From: Gammaproteobacteria bacterium
GTDB lineage: Bacteria; Pseudomonadota; Gammaproteobacteria; Pseudomonadales; Azotimanducaceae
Assembly: GCA_027297435.1 (NCBI GenBank)
Contig: JAPUIA010000189.1
Location: 1-52,351, forward strand
DNA length: 52,351 bases
Direction: 5' to 3'
Shown here: piece after piece, positions 7,824 through 16,864 of the stretch
Position numbering within the stretch: position 1 is the first letter of the stretch
Layout: each line of letters starts with the position of its first letter
The notes under the pieces: model-generated
Database searches by the model: none
The model's input: only the letters and a program-made list of their open reading frames with translations
What the model was told of the DNA's origin: nothing
Translations under genes and position numbers: made by a program

Positions 7824-9545
7824 TTAGCCCTGCATCAACTCGCCGCCCGGCAAGGGACGTTCGCGTTGCCGCAGAATCCATTGGGCGTTTTCATCGAGCG
7901 CTGCCTCGCCGAGCTCGCGCAAGATCTCCTGAGCTTCGCTCTGGGTTTCGGCGTTGTCCAACAAGCGTTTGGCGTTGCTGAAAATGCGTTTCATGTGCGC
8001 GTACTGCGCGACAAGTTCTTGTTCGCCCATACGGCTGGAATAGGTCAAGCGTAAGCCGGACATGATCGGTAACAAGCCCATCAACGCGATCATGTAGTTG
8101 GAAAGACTGCCACCGATACTGTTCTGAAAAAATGCGAGCAAGATGACTACAAAGATGCCTGCGATGAAACAAGCGGTCGCGATACCAGAGGTGATGATGA
8201 GACGACGCATCTTCTGATCCGCGGCAACCCCGTAGTAACCTAGCTGGCCTTCACCATCGTCTCCAACCCAATAACGACGCACTAGATCCAAACGAATGGG
8301 TGGTTGGCCCTTGTGTGACTCCGAATCCGCGCGAAAGCCGCTGTAACGCATGATGTTGCGTATCCAGCCGAGCTCCAGATCGCGTCCTTGTAGAAAGCTG
8401 TCGTGACTGAAGCGGCTCGGGTTGACCATGTCGACACCGGCGAGCGCCCAATAGAACTGCACCCTCAAACCTTCAGCCAACACACGATAGTCGAGATACT
8501 TGCGTTCCCATTGCCGGTTGCGCATAAAGAGATAGATCCCCGGCCCGATGAGCATGAAAGCGAGGTAGCCGAAGATCATCTCGTCCTGACCGACAAAGTC
8601 CGCATACATGATGAAACTCAAGCCACCAAACAGTACGGTGGAATACATGGCGATGATCGAGCGTTGAAAGCGTCTGCCGTAGCTGATGGCCAACTCATCC
8701 GCGCCACCGTACAACGACGCAATGGGCTGGGCCGAGGGATTCTCCATCGCCGTTTCCTGATCCGGCGCCAAGGCATCGGTGTAATCCCCCGATGCAGATG
8801 CGAGATCGCGGTTGAACTCGGCCATGCGTTGAAACACCAACCGGTAGCGTGACGGCAGCTCGTCGGTGCGCGGTTGCTGGTCATCCCGCGAGAGCCACTG
8901 TGTCTCCCCCGCGACCAATCCATCTGTCGGACCACCGGTCTCTGTTCGCGAAACTACGATGTGAAAAACCAGATCGCTCTCGTCGTCGGCAAAATCCAGA
9001 TGCGAACGCTGCTGGTGTTCGGCCAGCAGTTCCACGATGTCACGTTGATGAAACTCGATTACCTGGGCGGTACCGCCAGTCGCTTGTGAAGGTTTACCGT
9101 CCCAGACCGCGAGCAGAATGTGGCTGTGGGCGGCAAGGTAAACGCCGAGCTGGGCGTATTGCAGATCGCGGGCCAATCCGGGGTGGGCGAGATCTTCCAC
9201 CGAACTGCCATCGACTAACGGCAGCTCGATGACTTCACCCGCACCCTTGTGCTCGGCAAATTCATCCAGCGATTCGCCCTCGAAATCGAGCTCGTATATC
9301 GATGCCGGCATGGGCAGCAGGTTGAACACGTCGTAGCCGCGGCTGCGAGCCACATCACCGACCAGCCGATCGGCGCCTTCGGCCAACGGCGTGAGCACCA
9401 TAATCGGTAGGTCGGGAAATTCAGCTTCTAACGTGTCGAAGAAGCGCTCGACTTGCAGGGTGATGGCGGGAACCTCCGTGGGCACCAGGTCTCGATGACC
9501 CGTCACTCCAATTACCAACGATACGCGATCCGGTGGATTCGACAT
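7824..9545 (-). CDS. SLOG-domain protein with four-helix SLATT-like membrane region
   Basis: A 573-residue two-part protein. Residues ~8-200 form a Rossmann-like SLOG domain (LOG/DprA/TRPM-like nucleotide-binding fold): GVTGHR (13-18), LAEGADRLV (54-62) and a later [10 protein letters not shown] with a GGTA turn (157-160). The second part has helix pairs at about 296-316/323-341 and 450-472/483-502. After the first pair comes [18 protein letters not shown], the kind of segment found in SLATT domains, two-helix membrane effectors tied to nucleotide-sensing conflict systems. The protein would sit in the inner membrane with its sensor in the cytoplasm and may respond to a nucleotide. No nucleotide cyclase or other partner is adjacent. 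Domain naming is by remembered motif similarity; function is inferred. Confidence 0.8.
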   Translation of the reverse strand: MSNPPDRVSLVIGVTGHRDLVPTEVPAITLQVERFFDTLEAEFPDLPIMVLTPLAEGADRLVGDVARSRGYDVFNLLPMPASIYELDFEGESLDEFAEHKGAGEVIELPLVDGSSVEDLAHPGLARDLQYAQLGVYLAAHSHILLAVWDGKPSQATGGTAQVIEFHQRDIVELLAEHQQRSHLDFADDESDLVFHIVVSRTETGGPTDGLVAGETQWLSRDDQQPRTDELPSRYRLVFQRMAEFNRDLASASGDYTDALAPDQETAMENPSAQPIASLYGGADELAISYGRRFQRSIIAMYSTVLFGGLSFIMYADFVGQDEMIFGYLAFMLIGPGIYLFMRNRQWERKYLDYRVLAEGLRVQFYWALAGVDMVNPSRFSHDSFLQGRDLELGWIRNIMRYSGFRADSESHKGQPPIRLDLVRRYWVGDDGEGQLGYYGVAADQKMRRLIITSGIATACFIAGIFVVILLAFFQNSIGGSLSNYMIALMGLLPIMSGLRLTYSSRMGEQELVAQYAHMKRIFSNAKRLLDNAETQSEAQEILRELGEAALDENAQWILRQRERPLPGGELMQG

Positions 9546-9661
9546 CGCTGCAGCCTACCCCAATCGCGGACTGCCGGCATCCGCTCGGTCCTGGGTGTTC
9601 TGGCCAGCCCTTACTGCGCACGTTATGCTCAAGTGGTTGCCTGAAAAAACGAGTCAAAAGC

Positions 9662-11194
9662 ATGCAGGACATCATCGCGACGCTAGAAGAGAAGCAGGCT
9701 GCAGCGGAGTTGGGTGGCGGCGAGCAGCGCATCCAGCAGCAGCATCTGAAAGGCAAGCTGACGGCTCGCGAGCGCGTCGCGTTGCTGCTCGACGAAGGCA
9801 GCTTCGAAGAGTGGGACAGGTTTGTCGAACATCGGTCTCACGATTTCGGCATGGATGAGCAAAAAATTCCTGGTGACGGCGTGGTCACCGGCTACGGCAC
9901 GATCAATGGCCGTCTGGTGTTTGTCTTCAGCCAGGACTTCACGGTCTTTGGCGGGGCACTCTCCGAGGCACACGCCGAGAAGATCTGCAAGATCATGGAC
10001 CAAGCGATGAAGGTCGGCGCTCCGCTCATCGGTTTGAACGACTCCGGTGGCGCCCGCATCCAGGAAGGTGTCGCGTCGCTCGGCGGCTATGCCGAAATTT
10101 TTCAACGCAACGTGTTGGCCTCTGGCGTGGTGCCGCAGATATCGGTGATCATGGGGCCGTGCGCAGGAGGTGCGGTGTACTCGCCGGCGATGACCGACTT
10201 CATCTTCATGGTCGAAGATACGGCCTATATGTTCGTGACCGGTCCGGACGTCGTGAAGACGGTGACCCACGAAGAGGTCACGCCGGAACAGCTCGGCGGC
10301 GCGAGCGTGCATACCAAGAAATCGGGCGTCGCCGATCTCGCGTGTGAAAACGATGTGGAAGCGCTATTGCTCACGCGCACCCTGTTCGACTATCTACCCG
10401 CCAACAACCGTGAAAAACCACCGCGATGGCCTACCGACGATCCTTCCGATCGTACCGAGTCGTCGCTCAACACCCTGGTGCCCGAAGATCCGGCCAAGCC
10501 ATACGACATGAAGGAACTGATCGCGAAAGTCGCCGATGAAGGTGATTTTTTCGAGATTCAACCAGGCTATGCGCAGAACATCGTCATCGGCTTCATCCGG
10601 TTGCAAGGGTCCACGGTCGGGGTGGTGGCCAATCAACCCATGGTGCTGGCTGGCTGTCTCGACATCGACTCGTCAAAGAAGGGCGCGCGCTTCGTACGTT
10701 TCTGCGACGCCTTCAGCATCCCTATACTCACCTTGGTCGACGTCCCGGGTTTCATGCCCGGTACCGCACAGGAGTATGGCGGCATCATCAAGAACGGGGC
10801 AAAACTGCTCTACGCCTACGCCGAGTGCACCGTCCCGAAGGTGACGTTGATCACGCGCAAGGCCTACGGTGGCGCCTACGACGTGATGGCATCAAAGCAC
10901 CTCCGTGGCGACGTCAATTTCGCCTGGCCCAGTGCCGAGATCGCGGTGATGGGTGCCAAGGGGGCTGTCGAGATCATCTTCCGCAAAGACAAAAATGACG
11001 AGCAACTCATCCAGGCTCGCACCGACGAGTACCAGGAAAAGTTCGCAAATCCGTTCATTGCTGCAAGCAGGGGTTACGTCGACGACGTGTTTCTGCCTTC
11101 GGAAACCCGTCAACGCGTGTGTCGGTCCTTCGCCATGTTGCGTGACAAAAAGCTTGCAAACCCGTGGCGCAAACACGGCAACATCCCCCTGTAA
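9662..11194 (+). CDS. pccB: Acyl-CoA carboxylase, carboxyltransferase beta subunit (propionyl-CoA type)
   Basis: A 510-residue carboxyltransferase, the usual length for propionyl-CoA carboxylase beta chains. It transfers CO2 from carboxybiotin to an acyl-CoA, giving (S)-methylmalonyl-CoA when propionyl-CoA is used. Both crotonase-like halves are seen: [14 protein letters not shown] with [12 protein letters not shown] in the N-half, and [25 protein letters not shown] (interrupted family motif) with [11 protein letters not shown] in the C-half. The start [11 protein letters not shown] at 9662 fits the family; the longer upstream frame does not look like protein. The biotin carboxylase gene follows 26 bases on, and the epimerase and mutase that use methylmalonyl-CoA lie nearby on the other strand. 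Propionyl versus other short acyl-CoA specificity is inferred from that context. Confidence 0.92.
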   Translation: MQDIIATLEEKQAAAELGGGEQRIQQQHLKGKLTARERVALLLDEGSFEEWDRFVEHRSHDFGMDEQKIPGDGVVTGYGTINGRLVFVFSQDFTVFGGALSEAHAEKICKIMDQAMKVGAPLIGLNDSGGARIQEGVASLGGYAEIFQRNVLASGVVPQISVIMGPCAGGAVYSPAMTDFIFMVEDTAYMFVTGPDVVKTVTHEEVTPEQLGGASVHTKKSGVADLACENDVEALLLTRTLFDYLPANNREKPPRWPTDDPSDRTESSLNTLVPEDPAKPYDMKELIAKVADEGDFFEIQPGYAQNIVIGFIRLQGSTVGVVANQPMVLAGCLDIDSSKKGARFVRFCDAFSIPILTLVDVPGFMPGTAQEYGGIIKNGAKLLYAYAECTVPKVTLITRKAYGGAYDVMASKHLRGDVNFAWPSAEIAVMGAKGAVEIIFRKDKNDEQLIQARTDEYQEKFANPFIAASRGYVDDVFLPSETRQRVCRSFAMLRDKKLANPWRKHGNIPL

Positions 11195-11220
11195 GTTTTT
11201 TTTAAGCCGCTGTAGGCACC

Positions 11221-13206
11221 ATGTTCAAAAAGATCCTCATTGCCAATCGCGGCGAAATCGCCTGCCGCGTCGTCAAGACGGCCAAGAAGATGGGTATAAA
11301 GACCGTCGCCGTCTATTCCGACGTGGATGCTCAAGCCTTGCACGTACGTGTGGCGGATGAAGCGGTACGAATCGGCGAAGCCGCCTCCACAGAAAGCTAC
11401 CTGCGCATCGATCGCATGCTCGCGGCGATCGAGGGTACCGGGGCCGACGCCGTGCACCCCGGTTACGGCTTTCTCTCCGAGAATGCCGAGTTCGCCATAG
11501 CGCTTGCCAAGGCCAAGGTGACTTTCATCGGCCCAGGCAAGCGAGCGCTGATCAGCATGGGCGACAAAATCACGTCCAAACAAATCGCCGACAAGGCCGG
11601 CGTTACCACCATTCCAGGATACACCGATGTCATTGACGGTCCCGACCACGCGGTCTCCATCGCCAAGGAAATCGGCTATCCGGTGATGCTGAAAGCCAGC
11701 GCCGGTGGCGGTGGCAAGGGGATGCGGGTGGTGTGGAACGACGCAGAGTGCCGCGACGGTTTCGAACGGGCCAGCAACGAAGCCAAGTCGAGCTTCGGCG
11801 ACGATCGGGTGTTCGCTGAGAAGTTCATCGAAGAGCCGCGGCATATCGAGATTCAGATCATGGCCGACACCCATGGCAACGTGATCTACCTCGGCGAACG
11901 CGAGTGCTCCATTCAACGCCGCCATCAGAAGGTAGTCGAAGAAGCACCCTCACCGTTTCTCGATGCAGACATGCGACGTGCAATGGGCGAACAAGCCATC
12001 GCACTCGCCAAGGCGGTGAATTACGTATCTGCCGGCACCGTCGAATTCATTGTCGACGCCAACAAGAAGTTCTACTTTCTGGAGATGAATACCCGCCTGC
12101 AGGTCGAGCATCCCGTGACCGAACTCGTCACGGGACTAGATCTGGTCGAGCTGATGATTCGCATCGCGGACGGCGAGAAATTGCCGTTACGACAAGACGA
12201 TGTCGAACTGAACGGCTGGGCTATCGAGGCCCGCGTATACGCTGAAGATCCGTTTCGCAACTTCCTGCCGTCGATCGGCCGGTTGGTCCGTTACCGCCCG
12301 CCTCGGGAAAGTGAGCACGTACGGGTTGATACCGGCATAGAAGAAGGCGGCGAGGTGTCGATGTTCTACGATCCGATGATCGCGAAACTCGTCACCTACG
12401 GCGACACCAGAAAACAAGCCATCGAACACATGGGTGACGCGCTCGACGCCTATTGCATTCGTGGCGTACGCCACAACATCAGTTTTTTGAACGCGCTGAT
12501 TGCGCATCCGCGGTTTCGTGAGGGCAACCTCAGCACCAACTTCATTGCCGATGAATATCCCGACGGTTTTCGTGCCGCCGACGTACCACAGACAGAACCG
12601 ATGGTGCCGGTGGCCGTCGCTGCCGTCGTACACGTCAAACGCGCCAACCGCGCGGCCGAGATCAGCAGCCAAACCCGCCGTTTCGCTTACACCGTCGGCG
12701 AAGATTGGGTGGTCGTCGCGAACGGAAAACACTATCCGGTCAAGGTGATAGTTGTCGCAGACACCTATGAGGTTCGCCATGGTGATGCCGTGTATCAAGT
12801 GAAATCCGACTGGCAGATCGGTGATCCGATCGTTCGCGCGGACATCAACGGCACGCCGGTGCTGGTGCAACTAGACTTCGCGAGGGCGGGTTACAAGCTC
12901 TACCACCGCGGCGCCGAGCTCTCCGCATTGGTGTTGACCCCGCGTGCAGCGGCGTTGTCCCGGCACATGATCGAAAAGCCGCCGCCCGATCTCGGCAAGT
13001 ATTTGCTATCCCCGATGCCCGGGTTGCTCGTCAAGCTATCCGCAAACGTCGGTGACGAAATCAAGGCCGGCGAAGAGGTCGCAGTCGTTGAAGCCATGAA
13101 GATGCAGAACAGCTTGCGCGCGGTCGACGACGTGATCGTCGCGAACGTGCTCGCGCACGAAGGCGACAGTCTGGAAGTCGATCAACCCATCATCGAGTTC
13201 GAGTAG
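11221..13206 (+). CDS. pccA: Acyl-CoA carboxylase, biotin carboxylase/biotin carrier alpha subunit
   Basis: A 661-residue three-domain subunit. Residues 1-450 are biotin carboxylase (ATP-grasp): FKKILIANRGEIACRV at the start, the ATP loop KASAGGGGKGMRVV, and RLQVEHPVTE. A linker domain follows, and the C-terminus is a biotinyl carrier domain with EAMKM; Lys627 is the biotin attachment site. It carboxylates its own biotin with ATP and bicarbonate and passes it to the beta subunit encoded just upstream. The product would be epimerised and isomerised by the methylmalonyl-CoA epimerase and mutase encoded 3.2 kb further on. The gene ends two bases before the stop of the convergent dehydrogenase gene. 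Confidence 0.92.
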   Translation: MFKKILIANRGEIACRVVKTAKKMGIKTVAVYSDVDAQALHVRVADEAVRIGEAASTESYLRIDRMLAAIEGTGADAVHPGYGFLSENAEFAIALAKAKVTFIGPGKRALISMGDKITSKQIADKAGVTTIPGYTDVIDGPDHAVSIAKEIGYPVMLKASAGGGGKGMRVVWNDAECRDGFERASNEAKSSFGDDRVFAEKFIEEPRHIEIQIMADTHGNVIYLGERECSIQRRHQKVVEEAPSPFLDADMRRAMGEQAIALAKAVNYVSAGTVEFIVDANKKFYFLEMNTRLQVEHPVTELVTGLDLVELMIRIADGEKLPLRQDDVELNGWAIEARVYAEDPFRNFLPSIGRLVRYRPPRESEHVRVDTGIEEGGEVSMFYDPMIAKLVTYGDTRKQAIEHMGDALDAYCIRGVRHNISFLNALIAHPRFREGNLSTNFIADEYPDGFRAADVPQTEPMVPVAVAAVVHVKRANRAAEISSQTRRFAYTVGEDWVVVANGKHYPVKVIVVADTYEVRHGDAVYQVKSDWQIGDPIVRADINGTPVLVQLDFARAGYKLYHRGAELSALVLTPRAAALSRHMIEKPPPDLGKYLLSPMPGLLVKLSANVGDEIKAGEEVAVVEAMKMQNSLRAVDDVIVANVLAHEGDSLEVDQPIIEFE

Positions 13207-13208
13207 CC

Positions 13209-14246
13209 TCAGTAGCCTTTCGGTTTATCGACCACGTTCAGCAGGGGACGGCCGCTCAGGAAGCGTGAGACGTTCTCTTCGAAGAGCGCCGTACGCCGCG
13301 ACTCGAGTTGATCGGACACGGTCGCAATGTGCGGGGTAATGGTCACGTTGTCCATCGACCATAGAGGATGTCCCTCTGGTAGCGGCTCGGGATCGGTCAC
13401 GTCCAGCCCGGCCGCTCGGACCTTGCCCGCTTCAAGCGCAGCCACCAACGCGTCGGTATCCACAATCCCACCGCGCGACACGTTGATGAAATAAACCCCG
13501 TCCTTCATCAGGTTGAACTGGGCTTCACCGAGCATGCCGCGCGACGCCGCCGTCAGCGGCACACTCGAGAAGACGACGTCGGCCTCCGGCAACATGGCAT
13601 CGAGGTCGTCCGGCTTACCGACTCTCTCGACGACGTTGTTGAGCGGAAAGTCTTTCGGATCGACCGCGAGCACCCGCATGCCGAAGGCGTTGGCACGCTG
13701 GGCGATCTGTGTACCGATCCCTCCCAGACCGATGATCAGAGCCGTTTTGCCGCGCAGCTCGATCAGCGGCAGACGGAACTTGCGCTGCCACCCCTTGGCC
13801 ATCTGTTCGTTGTAGAACTTCATGTCGCGCGTGAAGTTGAGTAAGAGCCCCATCGCATGATCGGCGATTTCGGGCCCCTGGATGATGCGCGTGTTGCTCA
13901 GCACCACGTCGTTCATAACGAACCTCTTCGAGGCGAGGAAGCTCTCGACCCCCGCGCTCGACGATTGTACCCACTCGAGTTCCGGTGCTGCGGCTAGAAC
14001 GTCATCCATCGACACACCACGACCGAGGTAAAGGCCGACGATGGCGTGACAGCCAGCGGCTTTATCCAGAAGATCCTGTGGGTCTGAGAACGCCACGACC
14101 TCGAGCACGGAGTCGACTTTCTCGATGGCCGGTGCGTACGGCTGCAGGACGCAGATGCTTTTCGCAGAGGCAGCACCGGGAACCGCGAGGAGCGCAAGCC
14201 CCACGACAACGCAGATCGTCAAGCGAACTGAAACAAGATGGGTCAT
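13209..14246 (-). CDS. D-isomer 2-hydroxyacid dehydrogenase family protein with N-terminal signal peptide
   Basis: 345 residues. The NAD-binding motif GLGGIG (173-178) and the catalytic trio Arg258 (SRGG), Glu287 (DPEPLP) and His306 (TPHIA) of the D-2-hydroxyacid dehydrogenase family are all present, so the enzyme looks active; it would reduce a 2-keto acid or oxidise the D-hydroxy acid. Unusually, the first 28 residues form a classical signal peptide: a hydrophobic core then GAASA just before the catalytic fold begins at KSICVLQP. NAD-linked enzymes of this family are normally cytoplasmic. A GGAGGG ribosome-binding site sits before the ATG at 14246, supporting that start. It follows the aminotransferase gene by 19 bases. 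Confidence 0.85.
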   Translation of the reverse strand: MTHLVSVRLTICVVVGLALLAVPGAASAKSICVLQPYAPAIEKVDSVLEVVAFSDPQDLLDKAAGCHAIVGLYLGRGVSMDDVLAAAPELEWVQSSSAGVESFLASKRFVMNDVVLSNTRIIQGPEIADHAMGLLLNFTRDMKFYNEQMAKGWQRKFRLPLIELRGKTALIIGLGGIGTQIAQRANAFGMRVLAVDPKDFPLNNVVERVGKPDDLDAMLPEADVVFSSVPLTAASRGMLGEAQFNLMKDGVYFINVSRGGIVDTDALVAALEAGKVRAAGLDVTDPEPLPEGHPLWSMDNVTITPHIATVSDQLESRRTALFEENVSRFLSGRPLLNVVDKPKGY

Positions 14247-14265
14247 GGTTGGCCCTCCACAAGGT

Positions 14266-15624
14266 TCAAAGCTCGAACGCGACCTCTGTCAGCACACGAT
14301 CGGCAATACCGACAAGCTCGTCGACTTCGCTACGTGTTATGACCAACGGCGGTGCGATGATCAACGTGTCACCGACCGCGCGCATAACCAGACCATGGTC
14401 GATCGCAAGATCACGGCAACGCTCTCCCATCTTGAGATCTTTGTCGAACCGCACACGACCTTTTTCGACGAGCTCTATCGCCCCCATGAGGCCCAGCAGG
14501 CGAGCCTCGCCGACCAGCGCGTGGCGCTCTCCAAGTTCCGCCCAAAGAGCGCCTAAGTAGGGCTCTATGTCATCGCGCACGTGCGCGAGCAGACCGTCCC
14601 GGTCGATGACGTCTATGTTAGCCAGCGCAACCGCGCAGGCCACGGGATGCCCCGAATGGGTATAGCCGTGGGCAAACTCACCACCATTTGTCGTCAACAC
14701 CGAGCTGACCCTTTCACCCACCAACACGCCACCCAGCGGGATGTAGCCCGACGTCACGCCCTTGGCGAACGTCACGAGATCGGGCTCGAAGTCCAACCGT
14801 TGAAACGCAAACCACTCGCCTAAGCGTCCAAACCCGGTGATGACTTCATCGGCAATCAACAACACGTCGTGCGCTTGGCAGATACGCTGCACTTCTGGCC
14901 AATACGTCTCCGGCGGTATGATGACCCCGCCAGCACCTTGAACGGGTTCGCCGATGAACGCCGCCACGTTCTCCGCGCCGAGTTCTTCGATCCGGCTTTG
15001 CAACTGCCCGGCAATCCGCACACCAAAGTCTGCCGGCGTTTCGTTGGTGTCGGCCTCGAAGTAGTAGGGCTGATCGACGTGTTCGATGCCCGGTATCGGC
15101 AGCCCGCCCTGTTTGTGCATGTCCTGCATGCCACCGAGGCTAGCTGCCGCCAACGTGCTGCCGTGGTAGGCGTTGATGCGGCTGATGACGACCTGCTTCT
15201 CGGGCTTGCCGACCAGCTGCCAGTAGCGACGCGCGAGACGCAGTTGAGTGTCGTTGGCTTCCGACCCCGACCCGGCAAAAAATACGTGGCTGAATCCGCT
15301 GATTTCAGCCAATCGTTCGGCTAGCGCGATGGCGGGTGGGGTAGTGCATTGAAAGAAGCTGTTGTAGTAGGCGAGTTGCTGCAACTGGTCGGTCGCGGCA
15401 TCGATGAGTTCGCGCCGGCCGTAGCCGACGTTGACGTTCCACAGCCCGGCCATGCCATCCAGCAAACGCTTGCCGTCCTGGTCGTAAACATAGATACCCT
15501 CGCCTCGAACGATCACCCGCGTACCGGCCTCACCCAACGCCTTGAAATCGGTAAAGGGGTGCAGGTGGTGGGCCCGGTCGCTTTGCTGCAACGCTGCCAG
15601 GTTCGCTGCATCAGGGCTGTTCAT
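14266..15624 (-). CDS. Class III aminotransferase (putrescine/beta-alanine:pyruvate type)
   Basis: A 452-residue fold-type I PLP enzyme. The cofactor-binding region is visible: GSGSEANDTQ for phosphate contacts, LIADEVITGFGR for the pyridine-ring Asp, and the Schiff-base Lys in TFAKGVTSGYIPLGG. The N-terminal HLHPFTDFKALGEAG and YYNSFFQCTTPPAIALAERL are typical of SpuC-like polyamine:pyruvate and omega-amino acid:pyruvate aminotransferases, which transfer a terminal amino group to pyruvate. The neighbouring remains of a spermidine-dehydrogenase-like oxidase support a former polyamine catabolic locus. It probably shares a transcript with the hydroxyacid dehydrogenase downstream. The exact amine is not certain. 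Confidence 0.88.
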   Translation of the reverse strand: MNSPDAANLAALQQSDRAHHLHPFTDFKALGEAGTRVIVRGEGIYVYDQDGKRLLDGMAGLWNVNVGYGRRELIDAATDQLQQLAYYNSFFQCTTPPAIALAERLAEISGFSHVFFAGSGSEANDTQLRLARRYWQLVGKPEKQVVISRINAYHGSTLAAASLGGMQDMHKQGGLPIPGIEHVDQPYYFEADTNETPADFGVRIAGQLQSRIEELGAENVAAFIGEPVQGAGGVIIPPETYWPEVQRICQAHDVLLIADEVITGFGRLGEWFAFQRLDFEPDLVTFAKGVTSGYIPLGGVLVGERVSSVLTTNGGEFAHGYTHSGHPVACAVALANIDVIDRDGLLAHVRDDIEPYLGALWAELGERHALVGEARLLGLMGAIELVEKGRVRFDKDLKMGERCRDLAIDHGLVMRAVGDTLIIAPPLVITRSEVDELVGIADRVLTEVAFEL

Positions 15625-15669
15625 AAGTGCTCGTTCGTTCGGACCAAGAGATCGGTCACATTCTACACG

Positions 15670-16358
15670 TTAGGTCGTCAACTCGCGGACCGCGCGATAC
15701 GCCGAATCGATAGCCCCGTTCACGTACGCATACGACTCGCTGTCAGAGTTGGCGATACTGATCTGGCCAAGTTGCTGTCGTCCGGTAACATGCGGTCCGG
15801 CGCCACGACTCCATGCGTGGTCGTCCCAAAGATCCATGTACTCGTACGCGTAGCCGTGCGGCCAGCGGTTGACCGTGATCGCCGCGACGTCGCGCTCGAC
15901 ATCAAGCCCGTGGCTTCCCCACGCGCTGTCGAGCTGTTGTTTTATCACGGTTTCGAAAGTCGCGAACGACGTCTGGTACAACCATAGGCGACCAGCCCGA
16001 AGCTGTTCGCGAACCGGTCCCGATTGACCGACAGCGCCGCTGAAAACAACAGGCCGTTCGGCATGCCATGGCGTTGATTGAAATCGCCGTCGAAGTAGTC
16101 GAAGAAACGTTCGGGCTGGATGCCGATCTCGGCGATCAAACGCCTCGCGACATTGGAGTAACGACGCGGCCTATCGAGACTTTGACTACCGCCATAGCCA
16201 ATCAGCGTGCGTCCGCGCACGGTAAACTCGTTGCCGGTCTCGGCCATGCTCGGCCATTCCATGCCAACGCGTGGGCAGTCTCGAACGAGCCCGGGTGCGA
16301 GCGTGCTGCTTGCGACCAAGCCAAGGGCGGAACCTTGCAAAAAGTCTCTACGTTTCAT
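15670..16358 (-). pseudogene. Remnant of a Tat-exported FAD amine oxidase (spermidine dehydrogenase-like)
   Basis: Pieces of one oxidase gene remain in order but in two reading frames. The 5' piece (16358 down to about 15950) encodes a Tat signal (MKRRDFLQG) and then NEFTVRGRTLIGYGGSQS, which in this family follows the FAD-binding GxGxxG strand; that strand is missing, so there is an internal deletion. The 3' piece (about 15980 down to 15670) encodes YQTSFATFE and then VNRWPHGYAYEY and ISIANSDSESYAYVNGAID, the C-terminal FAD-binding end. The catalytic middle is gone and the frame shifts at about 15960. About 690 bases remain of a gene usually near 1.9 kb. It cannot be functional. It lies directly upstream of the aminotransferase. 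Confidence 0.8.
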
Positions 16359-16392
16359 GCCCGGACGCTATGGACGCGAATGATTCTCACTC

Positions 16393-16413
16393 AAAAAACG
16401 TTCCCAGGAACGT
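16393..16413 (-). terminator. Rho-independent terminator after the methylmalonyl-CoA operon
   Basis: Read leftward, ACGTTC, a four-base loop CTGG and GAACGT form a perfect six-pair hairpin, with its last T followed by more T residues (six in a row at 16398-16393). It lies 41 bases after the epimerase stop codon and insulates the operon from the oxidase pseudogene. Confidence 0.7.
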
Positions 16414-16453
16414 CGGATACGGGCGATCTTACATCCAAAATCCGCGACGCCCC

Positions 16454-16864
16454 TCAGCGAGCCACCTCCTCCAACTCGATCAACGTCCCGCAAAAATCTT
16501 TCGGATGCAGAAACACCACCGGCAGATTGTGGGCACCGAGCCTCGGTTTACCGTCGCCCAACACCCGCGCGCCCTCGGCCACGAGATGATCGATGGCCGC
16601 TTGCAGGTCTTCCACCTCATAGCATAGGTGGTGCATGCCACCGCTCGGGTTGTTGCTGAGGAACTTCTCGACCGGAGAATCTTCGCCGAGCGGATGCAGC
16701 AGTTCGATCTTGCTGTTCGGCAACTCCACGAAGACGGTCGTAACGCCATGCTCCGGCAGCGGTATCGGTTTGGAGACGCTTGCGCCCAATCCGTCGGTAT
16801 AGAGTTTGGCCGCAGCCGTGAGATCCGGCACGACGATGGCAACGTGATTTAGGCGTCCGATCAC
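16454..16864 (-). CDS. mce: Methylmalonyl-CoA epimerase
   Basis: A 136-residue glyoxalase/VOC-fold enzyme that interconverts (S)- and (R)-methylmalonyl-CoA, supplying the isomer used by the mutase. Two beta-alpha-beta-beta-beta repeats are visible. Likely metal ligands are His7 (LNHVAIVV), the His in [12 protein letters not shown] and the C-terminal Glu in GTLIELEE. The length is normal. Its ATG overlaps the mutase stop codon by four bases (ATGA), a strong sign of one translational unit, and a terminator follows. Other VOC enzymes look similar, but this context makes the assignment firm. Confidence 0.9.
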   Translation of the reverse strand: MIGRLNHVAIVVPDLTAAAKLYTDGLGASVSKPIPLPEHGVTTVFVELPNSKIELLHPLGEDSPVEKFLSNNPSGGMHHLCYEVEDLQAAIDHLVAEGARVLGDGKPRLGAHNLPVVFLHPKDFCGTLIELEEVAR

